37,796 nucleotides of DNA from Parachlorella kessleri (lineage: Eukaryota > Chlorophyta > Trebouxiophyceae > Chlorellales > Chlorellaceae), in assembly GCA_001598975.1 (NCBI GenBank), contig BBXU01002369.1, positions 1 through 37,796 of the forward strand, read 5' to 3'. The stretch's first letter is position 1. Each line of letters starts with the position of its first letter. Shown here one piece after another: positions 20,113 to 31,868 of the stretch. Both the position numbers and the translations under genes were made by a program. The notes beneath the pieces were generated by a model. That model made no database searches. It worked only from the letters and a program-made list of their open reading frames with translations, and was not told where the DNA came from.

Positions 20113-21326
20113 TCACTTCTCCGGCTCTCTATTGCTCTTGTTGGCAGGCGACCCCAGGCCGAGGCGAGCTAGCTGCTCCTGTTTCTCATGCTCCACAGAC
20201 TGCACAGGAGCAATGTTCCAGAGTCAGCCTCCAGCCTGGACAGTTGCGCCTGTCAAAGCCGAGAGCAGTCCCTACTCTGGCAACTTTTGCCAGCCTCACG
20301 GAGCAGCACATGGCATAGGACAGTCGCCAGACCGGCAGGCAGGCGGGCACGTGTGAGAGTAGTCTCCCCTAAGGCCAGCTGGGTAGTATTTGGACAGTAA
20401 CGGAGCTTCTCGACGGAAGGCAGCTCTCACCTGCATGTACTGTTCTACAAGGTCATGCAAAGCCTGCTGCTCTGCCAGGACACGTGGCCTGTTCCAGTGC
20501 TGGTAGGCTGTCCACACAAGGTCGGAGACCAGTGCTGCCACGCAGGACGCCAGCAAGTTACCTGCACCACAGTAGCTGTGCTGCTTTCTCTGGCTATGCA
20601 GTTGGGCCAGCCCCGCAGCATCGATGATGTGCCTGTTATCACGTGGCTCTCGTATGACTTCCAAGGAGGCATGCATATGCCTGCCAACCACGGTGCGCAC
20701 CAGCTCTAGATCCAACACGCCACCCAGCTGGATGCAGGCAGTAGCGCAAGGTTTCCACAGACCCCACACAATCATGCGGACAATGAGTAAGGCATGTAAG
20801 TACAGTTGGTGGAAAGTAGCTTGCAGGGGATTGCATATAATCCCACCAGGGGCAGCCTCTCACCAGAAAGCAAGTAGGCGGCGGCTATGCACGCTGTGCT
20901 GGTGCCATCTCTTAACACCTCAATGCTAGTTACCAAGTTCGCCTCTTGCTGCAGTGACTTCCTCATCTGCAGAGCGCAGTAAAGAAGTGTGCCAGGCTGC
21001 CCTAAACCACGGTCCCCGCCAGCACTGCGTCTCAGCCTGTGGGCGGAGGTCGTGTTCAAATCACAAACCAGCAGAATTACAGTGTACTGCTATCAGGAGC
21101 ATCTGCTTATGACTTCCTAGCAAGGAGCGCGCCGTGCAGCAGGGCGGTGAGAGCAGGCATTGTGCAGGAAGAGGGGTCCCGCCACCTGCAAGCCAGTGCG
21201 CTGCACTCACCCACGCTTCCTGCTTCTCCCAGTCCATCACCTCTTCATCCTCCTCTTCCGTGGCTTCACTGTCATCCCACCACGGTGTGCCAAACAGCTC
21301 CTCCTCCTCCTCTTCCTCCTCTTCCT

Positions 21327-21366
<40 letters not shown>

Positions 21367-23626
21367 TGCATGCCCCTTGTCCTCAGCAGATGTCAAGTCT
21401 GCAGCCTCCGAAGAAGAGCCGGACAGGTCGACTACCCTGAACTCCCGGAGGAAGGCTACAGCGGCCGAGCAGGCCACAGCGACTGCCCCCGCAGCCAGCG
21501 CAGACATCTGCAAGGGAGGGGGAGGCAAAGGGGGGTCCTCAGCCCAGGACCCACCTCTGGCGCCACTCACGAGTTTGCAACGGCAAGTCTCACCAGAGAT
21601 ACATTGTGTGTGCGAAGGCCAGCAGGGTCGGAGTCCTGCCGAAAATTTGCCAGCACTCGGGCACAGCCCCTTGAAGCGGGATTGGAAAATGGTCCTGCTT
21701 GCCACAGCTCATGGAACCAAAGGCCAAACCCCGCCTTCAGCGGGAAGCGGGCTGGCCTTGTACCACTGGTGGAGCATTACAGAAGCGCCGCCTCTCAGGC
21801 CGGCCTCAATGACCGCGGCCCAGCCCCTACTTATAGTCGCTCGCTGGCGCACGCCTCCCAGTCCACAAATGGCCTCGCAGCAAAGCTGACGCTTGCCCCC
21901 TTACAAAACGCACCAGCTGACCACCTCCGCGCTTTTAATCCGATTACCTTGCCTGCGGGGTACCCAGCGTCCAACGGGCCTGGGAATATGCAGCATCCAA
22001 CTTGCCTGGGGGATATCCAGCGCACCCATGCCGCCCAGTGTTATGGAGGGCAGCTGGGCTCCGCCATCCTCCAACGCGTACATGGCCCCACATGCCAGGT
22101 GCACCAGGCCTCCCAGCAGCACCGCTCTGCACACCCGCAGGCAGGCAGGCAGGCACCACCACCCCTCAAGCTGCCAGACAGCAGTTGTGATCAGCGGCGC
22201 GGCAGAAGGGGCCTTGCGAAGGGGGCTGACACGGGGTGGCAGCAGCATCCCAAGTCTGCAGCACACAAGGCCCGTGCTGGGCCCCCAACTGCTAGCCTAC
22301 GTCCCGGGTCTTGCCCCTGGCGCATCCAGTGTCCTAGATGGCGTCGTAAGCAGCAACAACCAGTGCTCCTCAAAGCCCTCATCCCAGAGCACGCCAGGTC
22401 ACACTGCCGTCATCACATCACATCACATCAAATCACATCACATCACATCACATCACATCCGAGTCCAGGACCCCGCAGGGGCTCTCCACACACACACCCC
22501 ACCTGAAAAGCATCTCCTCGGCTAGGTGGTGCAACACGAGCAGCCCCAGCTCAGACGGCAGGGTCAGCCCCAGCGCCGCCCCCTCGTGCGCATACCGCTG
22601 GCGCAGGCCGGCCAGCACCCGCAGGAAGCTGTGCTCCGACTGCTGAAGAGGGTGGAACGCATTTGAGGCACTCATCGCGCGGAGCAGCAAGTCCAAGCCT
22701 GGCCCAGGAACCGACACCTCCTCTGGCTGCTGGCCGGGAAGTGGGTCTGCTGCTGGGCCCGCGAGGGAGGCTTCCCCGCTGTTCAAGGGCTCCCCATCAG
22801 TGGCCTGCCGTGCTGCCATGGTAGGGGCGGCTGCAGCGCTGTCCGTGCTGCTTGCACTGTGTGCCACCTCCGCACCTTGCACAGACTGAAGGGCATGGCC
22901 CACTAACCTGGGCGGCAGCTGCGGCTGTGGAGGCCATAGGTCAAAAAAGGGCAGGTCTGCACAGATAAAGGGTGCACATACACACTATGGTGACGGCAGC
23001 CTCCCTAGTGGGGTGCATCAGGGGGGCCTAGGACTGCGTACTAGGGGTAGAATGGGGGCACGACTGCTGGCACCCCCTAGCCTGGCGACTAGGGTGCCAG
23101 TGATTGCACTTGTCAGTCACGGGCGCCACCCCCCGTTACCCCCGAAACAAAGTCAACCCTCCCCACCTAGCAGGATGATGGGCACGGCAAGCTGCAGCCC
23201 CAGCCAGGCATCGGAGGAGCTCCAGTGAAGGTTGCCGAAGGGAGGCAGGTGCAGGGCAGCACCCAGCAGCACTGCGGCGGTGCCATTGACAGCTGGGTGG
23301 CTGCAAGCACAGCACAAAGTGTACCTCACCTTAGCTGCAGAGTTTAGTTGTCTTGTGTTCACTTGTTACGTATTGAAGCCAGCAGATCACTTGCCGCACA
23401 GACAGATGCCTACCAACCTGAGCAGCAAGCCAAGGAGCTGGGTGTTCTCGTCCTCGTCCTCATCAACCTCGAAGTTTACAAGTTGAACTGGAGCATAGCT
23501 TTTGAACGAAAATACCGCCAGGCCTCTTGTGGCTCTACGGTGCTTGGGGTGCTTCCCTGCTTTCGATGCTGGGCACAGCCCTCCCCTGTTATGCAGCTTC
23601 AAGAGCCTGGCGCAGACGGGGGGCAT
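20113..23626 (-). CDS. Plastid-targeted multi-pass membrane protein with CPBP-like EExxxR motif (640 aa)
   Basis: Exons (minus order) 23626-23418, 23300-23167, 22956-22503, 22255-22006, 21507-21211, 20966-20864, 20819-20431 and 20199-20113 sum to 1923 nt, 640 aa, phases consistent. The N-terminus (MPPVCARLLKLHNRGG, basic) resembles a chloroplast transit peptide. Hydrophobic segments include AVLLGAALHL and LQLAVPIILL. At about 260-266, HHLAEEMLFR carries the EExxxR signature of CPBP (CAAX-protease-like) intramembrane glutamic proteases; VCRAVLLGGLVHLACG may be the next helix. Residues 398-420 are Q11 followed by a Glu-rich run, an acidic linker, then more helices (ACIAAAYLLSG, LYLHALLIVRMIVWGLW) and a charged C-terminus. 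The later CPBP motifs are not clear, so protease function is tentative. Intron 4 has a GC donor (CAG/GCAAGT); intron 6 is only 44 nt. The long plus-strand frame at 21160-22506 is antisense to these exons. Confidence 0.72.
22411..22458 (+). repeat. (CATCA)n microsatellite in intron 3 of the CPBP-like gene
   Basis: Nearly perfect pentanucleotide repeat, nine to ten units with one variant (AATCA), wholly inside intron 22256-22502. Confidence 0.9.
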
Positions 23627-24501
23627 TCTGCAGACCGCATGATATAACTTTGACCTAGTAAGCAGGGAGCTTGATCTTCCTTGGCATGACAACCATTACG
23701 GCACGATTTGACGTAAAACTACCCCCCCCCCCCGCCCCCCCCTCCACACACACAGACACACACCACCAACAGTTGGCGAGAGGACCAGGTAACAACGGTC
23801 TACTTCAGAATAGTTTGGGAGGAAATGCATGAAATAGCAGGTTAACTGATGGCAGGACCGGCATGCTACCTTGCTGTGGCGAACCCGTCCCTAATTGCTC
23901 AACATAGCTGCAACCACGAAGAATGCCTGACCAGGGACCCTCGTCCCCGTCCTTCTTGCCCTGGTGCTATTGGCTTGTGTGCTGGAGTCCTTGGCCAGTA
24001 CTGCCCAGCAAGAGCTTGTGATGCCAGCAATACACAAGAAGCATGCGTTTACCGGCAATGATGGGCTGACCCCCAGGTTAGTCTGCCACTGACCCATCCT
24101 ATATGGCACAGGTTGGCCCGTTCACGACGGCAAGAAAGTGTGTACTGCAAGACAGCCATTATGGCCGCTGCTAGGCGTGTAGACCAGACAGACCATAGAC
24201 AGAGTGTATGGTTCAGCGCAGGTAAGAAGGTTTTGTTTAAGGCACAAGTTTTCATAATCGCTAGGAAGCTAACTATGTATGGACACTGCCCCGCCACAGG
24301 ATAGGCTTGCCCACATCCCAAACTGATCCCCCTATGGCACATAACATACAGGTAGCCGTGAATCCAGTAGGCTGCTGATGATCACGAAAACATGTCAAGG
24401 GCAGCTGTACATGAACTGTGTAAGAATGTGCCAGCGAACCCCACAACAGGGCTTCACTCGGCCAGCTACAGCCTACATATGCTGCCTGCTACATCAGCCA
24501 A

Positions 24502-24569
<68 letters not shown>

Positions 24570-24573
24570 TTGT
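23627..24573. other. Intergenic region with C-tract and CA-rich repeat
   Basis: This stretch lies between the methyltransferase 3' end and the start of the CPBP-like gene, both on the minus strand. It contains C12-G-C8 at 23722-23742 and a short (CA)n-like run to about 23764. No gene was recognised. The promoter of the CPBP-like gene should lie next to 23627. Confidence 0.5.
24502..24569 (+). repeat. (CCAG)17 microsatellite just after a stop codon
   Basis: Seventeen perfect tetranucleotide units. On the minus strand this is a (CTGG)n run starting four bases after the TGA of the methyltransferase gene, so it should be transcribed in its 3' UTR. Confidence 0.92.
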
Positions 24574-27037
24574 TCAGCGTTGTTCCGGGCCGCCGCCGGG
24601 CTTGCGCGCTGCGAACAGGATGAATTGGCGGGAGCGGTGGCGCTGGAAGTCCTGCAGCCCTACTGCTGAGCACAGGTCCTTGATCTCCGCCTCCTCCCAC
24701 CACCGGTAGGTGCTAGACCGCGGCGCAAACTGCAGGCAGGCAGGCAGGCAGGCGCATGCTAGGAGAGGGGTGGCTCTTGTGTTCATTACGCTGTAGAGAA
24801 GCAGAGGTGCTCCACAACCGTCCATCAGGGAGGGGATGTGAGACCGGCTGCAGGGACACGGCGGAGCCAGAGCTCCAGCCCCCACACTGTCACAGGCTGG
24901 GCATCCGAACCAGCCGCACCGCGCCAGCAAGGCGTATCTTCATACTTTCCCAAAAAAAAGGCACATATCACATCCAGCAGCTGCATGCATCCAACCCCGC
25001 ATTACCAGGAGACCTGCTAACCATAATTGCCCACCACGTATGCCGGTCTTACCACTCCACCGCCCCCTGGTGCACACACCTGTGCCAGCGGCCGCACCAC
25101 CGCATCCCCGACCACCTCCCCCAGCGGCGCGGTGGCGGTCAGGAACGTGGACGCCACAAACACGCCCCCGGGCGCCAGCACTCGGCTGATCTCAGCAAAG
25201 GCCGCGGCCGGGTTGGGCCAGCAGTGGAGCGCGGCCCCCGCATGCAGGCCGGCAACTGAGCCAGTGGCGAACGGCAGGCGACCCACGTCGGCCCGCACGA
25301 GCACGTACCGGCTCGGATCCACGGGGACTGCTGCTGCTGCCGCTGCGGCTGCTCTTGTGCTTGCTGCTGTTGCTGGCGCGCCGCCGCTCTGCTGGAAGTA
25401 CTGGCGCGCCTGTAGGGTGGGCAAAGCGAAGCAAAAGGTCGATTTCATGCGTCATCCACTGTAGGAAGACTGGCAGAGGGACAGATTCCAACAGGCCTGC
25501 AGGCACCATGACGGCTTAGCAGAAACACGGCCAGCTTTTCTCCAACACCGGAATGAAAAAGACCCTGGAGGACGGGGCGCACCTGCACAAGCATGGACTC
25601 GGAGAAGTCCGCGGCCACCACGCCCGCAAAGCGCCCCGATGCCGCAAAGCGCCGCGCAAACAGCCCCGACCCGCACGACATGTCCACCACCACCTTGCCC
25701 GCGGCGGCGGGGAGCAGGTAGCCCATGGCCAGGTCAAACTCCTGGTCCACACCTGGCGCAGGCACAGCACAGCGCAGCAGCTCAGGCGGGGAAGGGAAGC
25801 GGTAGAGTGGAGGCAAGCGCAGGCTGGGGCAAGAGGGCTGGGTGACAGATCGTGCCTGGCCCTGTGAGTCTCAGGCAGTAGATGTACTGCTGCCAAGGAG
25901 CGGGGAGACCAAAGAACTAAGCATCGCTGTAAAGGAATATGCGGTGCTCAGCCCGGCCTGCTGCACAGCCGCACGACCCACTGCAGGAGTGGTATGATAG
26001 CCCCCTCAAAGCCACCCACCCGGGAAGCCCGCCCAGCGGAAGCCCTGGCGCCAGCCCCGCTCGTACGCAAAGCTGACCAGCGGGCTGCGGAACAGCTCGG
26101 TGCCCGCCCACTGCCGCTGGCGGTACACCTCCTGGGGAGCGCCCGAGTTTACTGTCAGATCTGCACCATGACATACTGGCGAAGTTTTCAGGCTACCGAC
26201 CGTCCGCACAGCCCAGCCCAGGGGCTCCCTATAAAATTCAACATCATCCAGGGTTGCATCCAGAGTGGTGAGCCCACCAGGGTCCCATAAGCTACAAAGC
26301 AAACATTGGCCACTGCCAAGCCTCCGAGAGCACTTGTTTATTCACCTCGAGCACTTCTACAGAAGTCTCCCATAGCGCGATGGGAAGGCACATAGCCAAT
26401 CCTGCTGGCCAATAATAAACTCTAAAGCAAGGATGTGTTGCACACTGCAGTTGTGCCTGACCTGCGTAGGTGGCATTCTTGGCAAACTCGCGGGCGCAGC
26501 GTGGGCAGTGCAGCTTGCCGCTGGGCCCCGCTGCGCTGTGCTGCAGCTTGAACTCGGTGGTGAGGCAGATGGGGCAGACAAACTCAAACTCCGCTGCACC
26601 CAGGGCAGCAGAGCAAGGGGGGTCAGCTACTGAAACACCCGCACCTGCTTCGTGTGCCCCGCATTACAAGGGGCGCAATGCTGAAGAGAGACGGATCTAA
26701 AGTAGGGCTTGGAGGCAGGGTGCACCTCTCATGGCAAGCAAGCAGTCTTACGCACTCTGGCCAGCTGCAATGTTGCTGCTGACGCTCCTGGCTCCTGGCA
26801 AGGGGCTCGCAATAGCCTCGGTACGCGCTGCTGCCCTTCTAGCCCTGCAGGCAGACAGCAATGTCCACTGGTACTCTTCCTTCCTCAAGAGAAGCACAAA
26901 CACAAGGGTGGAGAGTAAGTGAGCGTAGGAACAACAGCAAGCTGAACATCTTTCAAATATTACCTCTTTGCTGCTACACTTGGCGCCCTCCAAGTCCCCT
27001 GACGCCAAGTCTTGCTACATGGCACCCTTGAGACCAT
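24574..27037 (-). CDS. Chloroplast SAM-dependent methyltransferase with N-terminal zinc ribbon (363 aa)
   Basis: Exons (minus order) 27037-26964, 26844-26756, 26593-26462, 26160-26020, 25752-25583, 25409-25080 and 24729-24574 sum to 1092 nt, 363 aa. Residues 1 to about 50 are basic and Ala/Ser-rich (MVSRVPCSKTWRQG start), a likely transit peptide; the first two exons are less certain than the rest. A zinc ribbon follows with Cys 61, 64, 84 and 87 (CPIC, then CPRC). Next are TELFRSPLVSFAYERGWRQ, SAM motif I (VVVDMSCGSGLF, about 166-176), an Ala run, RADVGRLPFATGSV, HAGAALHCWPNP and SRVLAPGGVFVASTF. The order and spacing match the plant uncharacterised chloroplast methyltransferases of the UbiE-like group (the At1g78140/At2g41040 type). 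The substrate is unknown. All introns are GT-AG. Confidence 0.92.
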
Positions 27038-27373
27038 CAGTGCAACAGGGCGTCGAGCCTGTGGCCTCAGCAATGATTCCATGGTGCTAGTCAAAATCCA
27101 ACAGGCCTGCATGCTGCACGCTGCATCAGATGAAAGCGAGAGTCATTCCCGTATTCCCGGGGTTTCCGACGTGGAGCCTGGCTTGAAAGGGTCTTCCTTC
27201 ATAGTTCCGAGACACCCTACCCCTCTGTGATCAATAGGTGAAGCCGAGGAAAATATCGATCACTTGGGCGCCAGGCCAACGTGTTCCTTGGATTCTTACT
27301 GGTACACAGTCTTGAGCTCAAGACTGTGCACCCCGGCCTCATCGAGCAGGGAGGGAAGCAGAAGCTACAGGTC
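27038..27373. promoter_or_regulatory. Bidirectional promoter region
   Basis: 336 bp separate the divergent start codons of the methyltransferase (minus) and isobutyryl-CoA dehydrogenase (plus). A weak dyad, CTTGAGCTCAAG, is at 27311-27322. No certain TATA box was seen. Confidence 0.5.
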
Positions 27374-30300
27374 ATGTTGCTCAGAACAATTCGGGGCGCC
27401 TCTGGTATTGGGAGGGCCCTTGGCAGCATCCGGGGCCAGGGAGTGCGAGGGCTGGCTTCTGAGGCGCCCTTGGACGCAGCCTGCGAAGCCTACGACCTAA
27501 CACCAGAGCAGGTGCTGCAGAAGGGGTTGCCAGGCTCATGCTAAGCAGTGTGAAGTACCCAGGAGAGCTGTTTTACAGGGCTTGCGAGCTGTGCGTCCAC
27601 AGTGTGCCCCTGTGCAAGTTACTCCTTTTCACACCATGAACAGCAAGTGCACCGTGTGCGCTGCCTGCATCTACTCCCCCCCTTCTCCCCCCTGCAGGTA
27701 GAATTCAAGAACGTTGCGGACGGCTTTGCCAGGGATGAGCTGCTGCCCTTCTCTGCCCAGTGGGATCGGGACCACCACTTCCCGGTGGACACGCTGCGCA
27801 GGGCTGCTGAGCTGGGCTTTGGGGGCCTGTGGGTGTCCGAGGACCACGGAGGTGAGTGGCGGGCGCAGCAGAGGGCGCAGCCCTGAAGGGAGGGTCAATG
27901 CTGCTTTCCTGTGTAGTGTCATGCAGTCTGGGATGAGATTGATGGTGTGGAAGGGCAAGCATCTGGGTGTATACTGTTTTGTTCCGCATGCAGGTCGCAG
28001 CGTTTGCAGGAAAAGAGGTCGACACTTTTTTTCTGAAGGGGGCTGGACGCACAGGCTTGATGTTGCGGTACAGGCAGCGGCCTGGGGAGGCTGGATGCCG
28101 CCGTCATCTTTGAAGCCCTGGCTTATGGCTGTGTGACGACGACCGCCTACCTCACGGTAAGGTAACGGGTCTTGGTTGGGCGCTCCTGGTAACGCCTGTC
28201 GGTGGCTAGCAGCAAGTACTGGGGTCGCATAAAGGGCTGACAAGATGCTGACTTCTGTTCTGGTTGGTGCAGATACATAACATGGTCGCGGGAGTCATTG
28301 ATAGGTAGGTGTGCCATGCACTGACAGACACAAACATGAGAGAGCAGAGAGGCAGCAGCCCCAAGAAGGCCGTGACAGGCTAAGTCAATGGTGCCGCACT
28401 GCTGGTGCTGTCGCACAATTGAGTTTGACGATATGTTTGGGATGGTGTGCCACCCTGCAAGAGCGCAATGGCTTACCAACATGGCCTGCATAGGTGTAGG
28501 TAGACTGCACATCCTGGCGAGCCACAATGCTTTTGGAGGGGCTACTAGCTTCATGCCTACGAAGTCTTGCCTAAAAGGGATGACGACTGTGCAGATATGG
28601 CACGAAAGCGCAGCGCACGGCCTACCTGCCGCGGCTGACGAGCATGGATGCCCTGGCTTCCTACTGCCTCACTGAGCCAGGCAGCGGCAGCGACGCAGGT
28701 GAGCTGTCCCCGCTGGGTGGGACCGTGACAGCTGGCTCAAGCCTATCGCCGGAGCAGGAGCGGGAGTCTGCTGTTGCCTCTATCACTGATGCCGCTGCTG
28801 CGAGCGCTGTTGCGGCAAGTGATAGATGCACAGCTGGGTGGCACCAGCTGTGTGCCCTGGCTCCATTGCTCCTCCAACCAGTCTACTCCGCTCACTGCCC
28901 TGTCCCACCCATGCAGTTTTTGGTACTTTGCTCTTTACCCGATTCCCAAGGGGTTCCCTGGCTCTGCCTGGACTGCAGCCTCCCTGAAAACCACAGCCAG
29001 GCGGGACGGCAAGCACTACGTGCTCAGCGGCTCCAAGGCATTCATCAGCGGGGCGGGCGTGAGTGAGGTGTACCTGGTCATGGCACGCACCGGCGCCCCC
29101 GGGCCCCGGGGGATCACGGCTTTCCTGGTGGACAAGGTGCTTGCCATGTGTACTGGCGTCGGCTGCCCCTGCAACAGTGCAACCACGGCTTGCGGTGTGG
29201 ACACAGAAATCATTGCCTGCCCCGTGTAGGTGCAGGGTAGTAAAGACCGTGGCAGAGAGCAATACCTGCACCTTCCCCACAATGCCTTGGCTTTCAATTA
29301 TGCACGCGCTCACTCGCCCACTTTCGCGTGTGTGCTGCTTGTGCAGGGCATGGAGGGGCTGAGCTTCGGCAAGCGGGAGGAGAAACTTGGCTGGAATGCT
29401 CAGCCCACGTGTGCCGTCAGCCTGGATCATGTGCGGGTCCCTGAGGCCAACCGAGTGGGGCAGGTGGGCGCGGTTTCCTTGCACAGCATGCTTTGCCTGG
29501 CACAGCCGGCAGGCCTAGCTTCAGCACAAGGATCGGTAGTTTCAGGCAGCACTTATAGGCTACATTCTGCCCCGGTGGCGTTGGTGAAAGACGGTGGGGA
29601 GGAGGGAGGCCCTGCCTACATAGTATAGGGTGCCGCACTCTGCAGGGCTAATTCTTGGTACCGGCCATGCTGCCGCGCTGCGCTTGGCGCTGCACCTCCT
29701 GCGCATCCATGATGTGGCCGCCACCCACGTCAGCACGCCCCGGCCAGGCATGCTACCTCTCCCCTGGCTCCACCCCACTCCCACGCACCCAGCCCCCTCC
29801 CTTCAATCAAGGATCCCCAGTCGGGTGGATGCAGGAGGGCGAGGGCTTCTCCATCGCCATGAATGCCCTGGACGGCGGCCGCATAAACATAGCGGCCTGC
29901 AGCGTGGGCGGCGCGCAGTTCTGCCTGGACGCCGCACGCGGCTATGTGCGCGACCGGCAGCAGTTTGGGCGGCCCATAGCTGACTTCCAGGCCACGCAGT
30001 TTAGGCTGGCGGACATGGCCACCGGGCTGCACGCCTCGCGGCTCATGGTCAGGTGAGGGGTAGAGGGCGGCTGGCTGGCTGGCTGGCTGGCTGTGAGCAT
30101 GCAAGTGGCCCTGACGCAGCTGTCCCCGCCAGTGCTGTCACCTTTGTGCTGTTACGTGCACCCCATCTGAAACAGGCCCTGGGTGACCCGCAATTCTTCT
30201 TGGTGCCTGACTGGGGAAGCTGGCTGGGAGCAAGCTGAGCTGCGTGCCGCCACTGGGGGAGCTCCAGCATGCCCTGCTTCATGCAGGCCACTCGGAAGTG

Positions 30301-31232
30301 CAGGACACAGCCGGCTAGGGTGAACTGGGGCAATGCCGGTTGTTATTTAAGGAGATTCCTGGAGGTTGAAGGGGAGCCCTAGGAGGTGCCATGATGTGAA
30401 AGGGGCAGTGGCTCGAGCGGGGCGGGGCGGGGCGGGGTGTCTTAGGGGCAACTCTGGCCATGCCTGTGTGCCTCTGCTTCCTGCCCATGTCAGGGTATGG
30501 CACCTGGCGGCCACAAATGCAGCATGGGTCGCCCGGCCCTTCGCAGGCGCGATACTCACCGTGGTAGTCACCCCTGATCCCAAGCACCGAGTGCCCTGCA
30601 GGCAAGCTGCGCGGTCGCTGGATGCCCGGGCCCCCTCTGCCACCCTGGACGCCGCCATGGCCAAGCGCTTTGCCACCGACACCTGCTATGACATCACAAA
30701 CAACGCGCTGCAGCTCCTGGGGGGGTATGGGTGAGTGTCCGAGCTAGTTTGTATGGCGATGCAAGGTGGCGTGCTCTTGCCTGACGCATACCTCACTGGC
30801 TGTGCGACCTTCTCATGGCGGCTTTTGGCCTCTCATGTAAGCATGTGGCAGGCCAGCATATGGACATATTGGCTGCTGCTGCAAGGGCACAGTGAAAGGG
30901 CACAGCAACCTACAACAACAGGCTTGCACTGGTGCAGGTACCTGAAGGAGTACCCCATTGAGCAGCGCATGCGGGACCTGCGTGTGCACAGTATTTTAGA
31001 GGTGAGGAGGCCTCAACACCAGCTCTGTTCGCAGACATGCTAGCCAGGTTTGCTGTAAACAGGTCTTAGCCTGACACTGGCAGCGGGAAGGAGACCCCAT
31101 GTTGGCAAGTGACGGTGAGCTCCCCTATTTGATCGCTTACAAGGGCATGTTGTGGTGCAGGGAACCAATGAAATCATGCGAGTGATTATTCATAGAGAGA
31201 TGGACAAACTTTCCCCTGCCAGCGGCTCCTGA
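27374..31232 (+). CDS. ACAD8: Isobutyryl-CoA dehydrogenase, mitochondrial (422 aa)
   Basis: Exons 27374-27511, 27698-27851, 28074-28156, 28273-28304, 28595-28698, 28979-29136, 29347-29463, 29835-30052, 30602-30730, 30938-31001 and 31161-31232 sum to 1269 nt, 422 aa; all GT-AG and in phase. The N-terminus (MLLRTIRGASGIGRALGSIR) is an Arg-rich amphipathic mitochondrial presequence. Acyl-CoA dehydrogenase hallmarks appear in order: PFSAQWDRDHHFPVD, GLWVSEDHGG, SYCLTEPGSGSDA (FAD/substrate), GSKAFISGAG, GLSFGKREEKLGWNAQPT, GGRINIAACSVGGAQ, DRQQFGRPIADFQ and LLGGYGYLKEYP. The catalytic Glu is residue 399 in ILEGTNEIMR, the last codon of exon 10. GCVTTTAYLTIHNM and the overall alignment fit isobutyryl-CoA dehydrogenase (valine degradation, isobutyryl-CoA to methacrylyl-CoA) better than other family members. 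Exon 4 is a 32-nt micro-exon. TGTAA lies 77 bp after the stop. Confidence 0.95.
30069..30092 (+). repeat. (GGCT)6 microsatellite in intron 8 of ACAD8
   Basis: Six perfect tetranucleotide units 16 bp after the 5' splice site of intron 8. Confidence 0.9.
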
Positions 31233-31308
31233 GAGTGCTGTTGCGAGCGAGGTGCCTCTTCACCCGAGAATGGGTGGAAACTGAGGGAGTGCTTGCTGCC
31301 GTGTACAA

Positions 31309-31313
31309 TGTAA
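31309..31313 (+). promoter_or_regulatory. TGTAA poly(A) signal of isobutyryl-CoA dehydrogenase
   Basis: TGTAA lies 77 bp after the TGA in the expected orientation. Confidence 0.7.
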
Positions 31314-31868
31314 TGCAAGAGCAGCTAGGTACTTTAACAAGCAACCCGCGGTATTCTATATGGTAGACCATGCATTCACAGACATTGGCTCCTCGCAACA
31401 GATGACAGGACAGCCTCTGGCTTGCTGACTTGCTTGACATGTTATTAGCATGGGTGGCAGGTAGTGCGAACAGGGTGTGAGAGTTGAGCTACGCGAACAG
31501 GAGTGGATGCAGAGTGCTCCTGAGTCTTGCCTCAGTTCTGAGCCAGCTATTTTGGGTCGGCTAGTGTGAAGTGAATACAATGAACTGGGGAGCAGTATTG
31601 TTGGCTGCAGACTTCGCGCGGATCATAGCAGGGCGTGAACGGCTGTTACAGGCGTAAGGGTGGCCCTTGGCGCGGGTGTTGCAACCAGGTCCCTACCACT
31701 ATGGCACAAACCTTCAAGGTCTTGGGCATCAGCCCAACCTGAATCTACCCTATGCTTACTATGCCTTTGCTGGCCTCACTAAAGCCACTTGCCACCCTAA
31801 TCACAGGAGGCTTACATGCCGGTGGTGTGGCAACTACTGGCAGACACCCAGTTGTGTGTGCGCGTGTG
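31314..31868. other. Convergent intergenic region
   Basis: This is DNA between the ends of ACAD8 and the first SDR gene. It contains a segment at 31452-31550 similar to 11355-11450, and the minus-strand poly(A) signal at 31646-31650. No gene was seen. Confidence 0.5.
31646..31650 (-). promoter_or_regulatory. TGTAA poly(A) signal of SDR gene 1
   Basis: Plus-strand TTACA, that is TGTAA on the minus strand, about 219 nt downstream of the SDR stop codon at 31869. Confidence 0.5.

Noticed and set aside
22411..22458. CRISPR-like array
   Set aside because: The (CATCA)n run has no spacers and lies inside a eukaryotic intron.
21160..22506. 448-codon plus-strand open frame
   Set aside because: It is antisense to exons 4 and 5 and crosses introns of the minus-strand CPBP-like gene. 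It contains homopolymer peptides from the CTG and (CATCA)n repeats and shows no domain.
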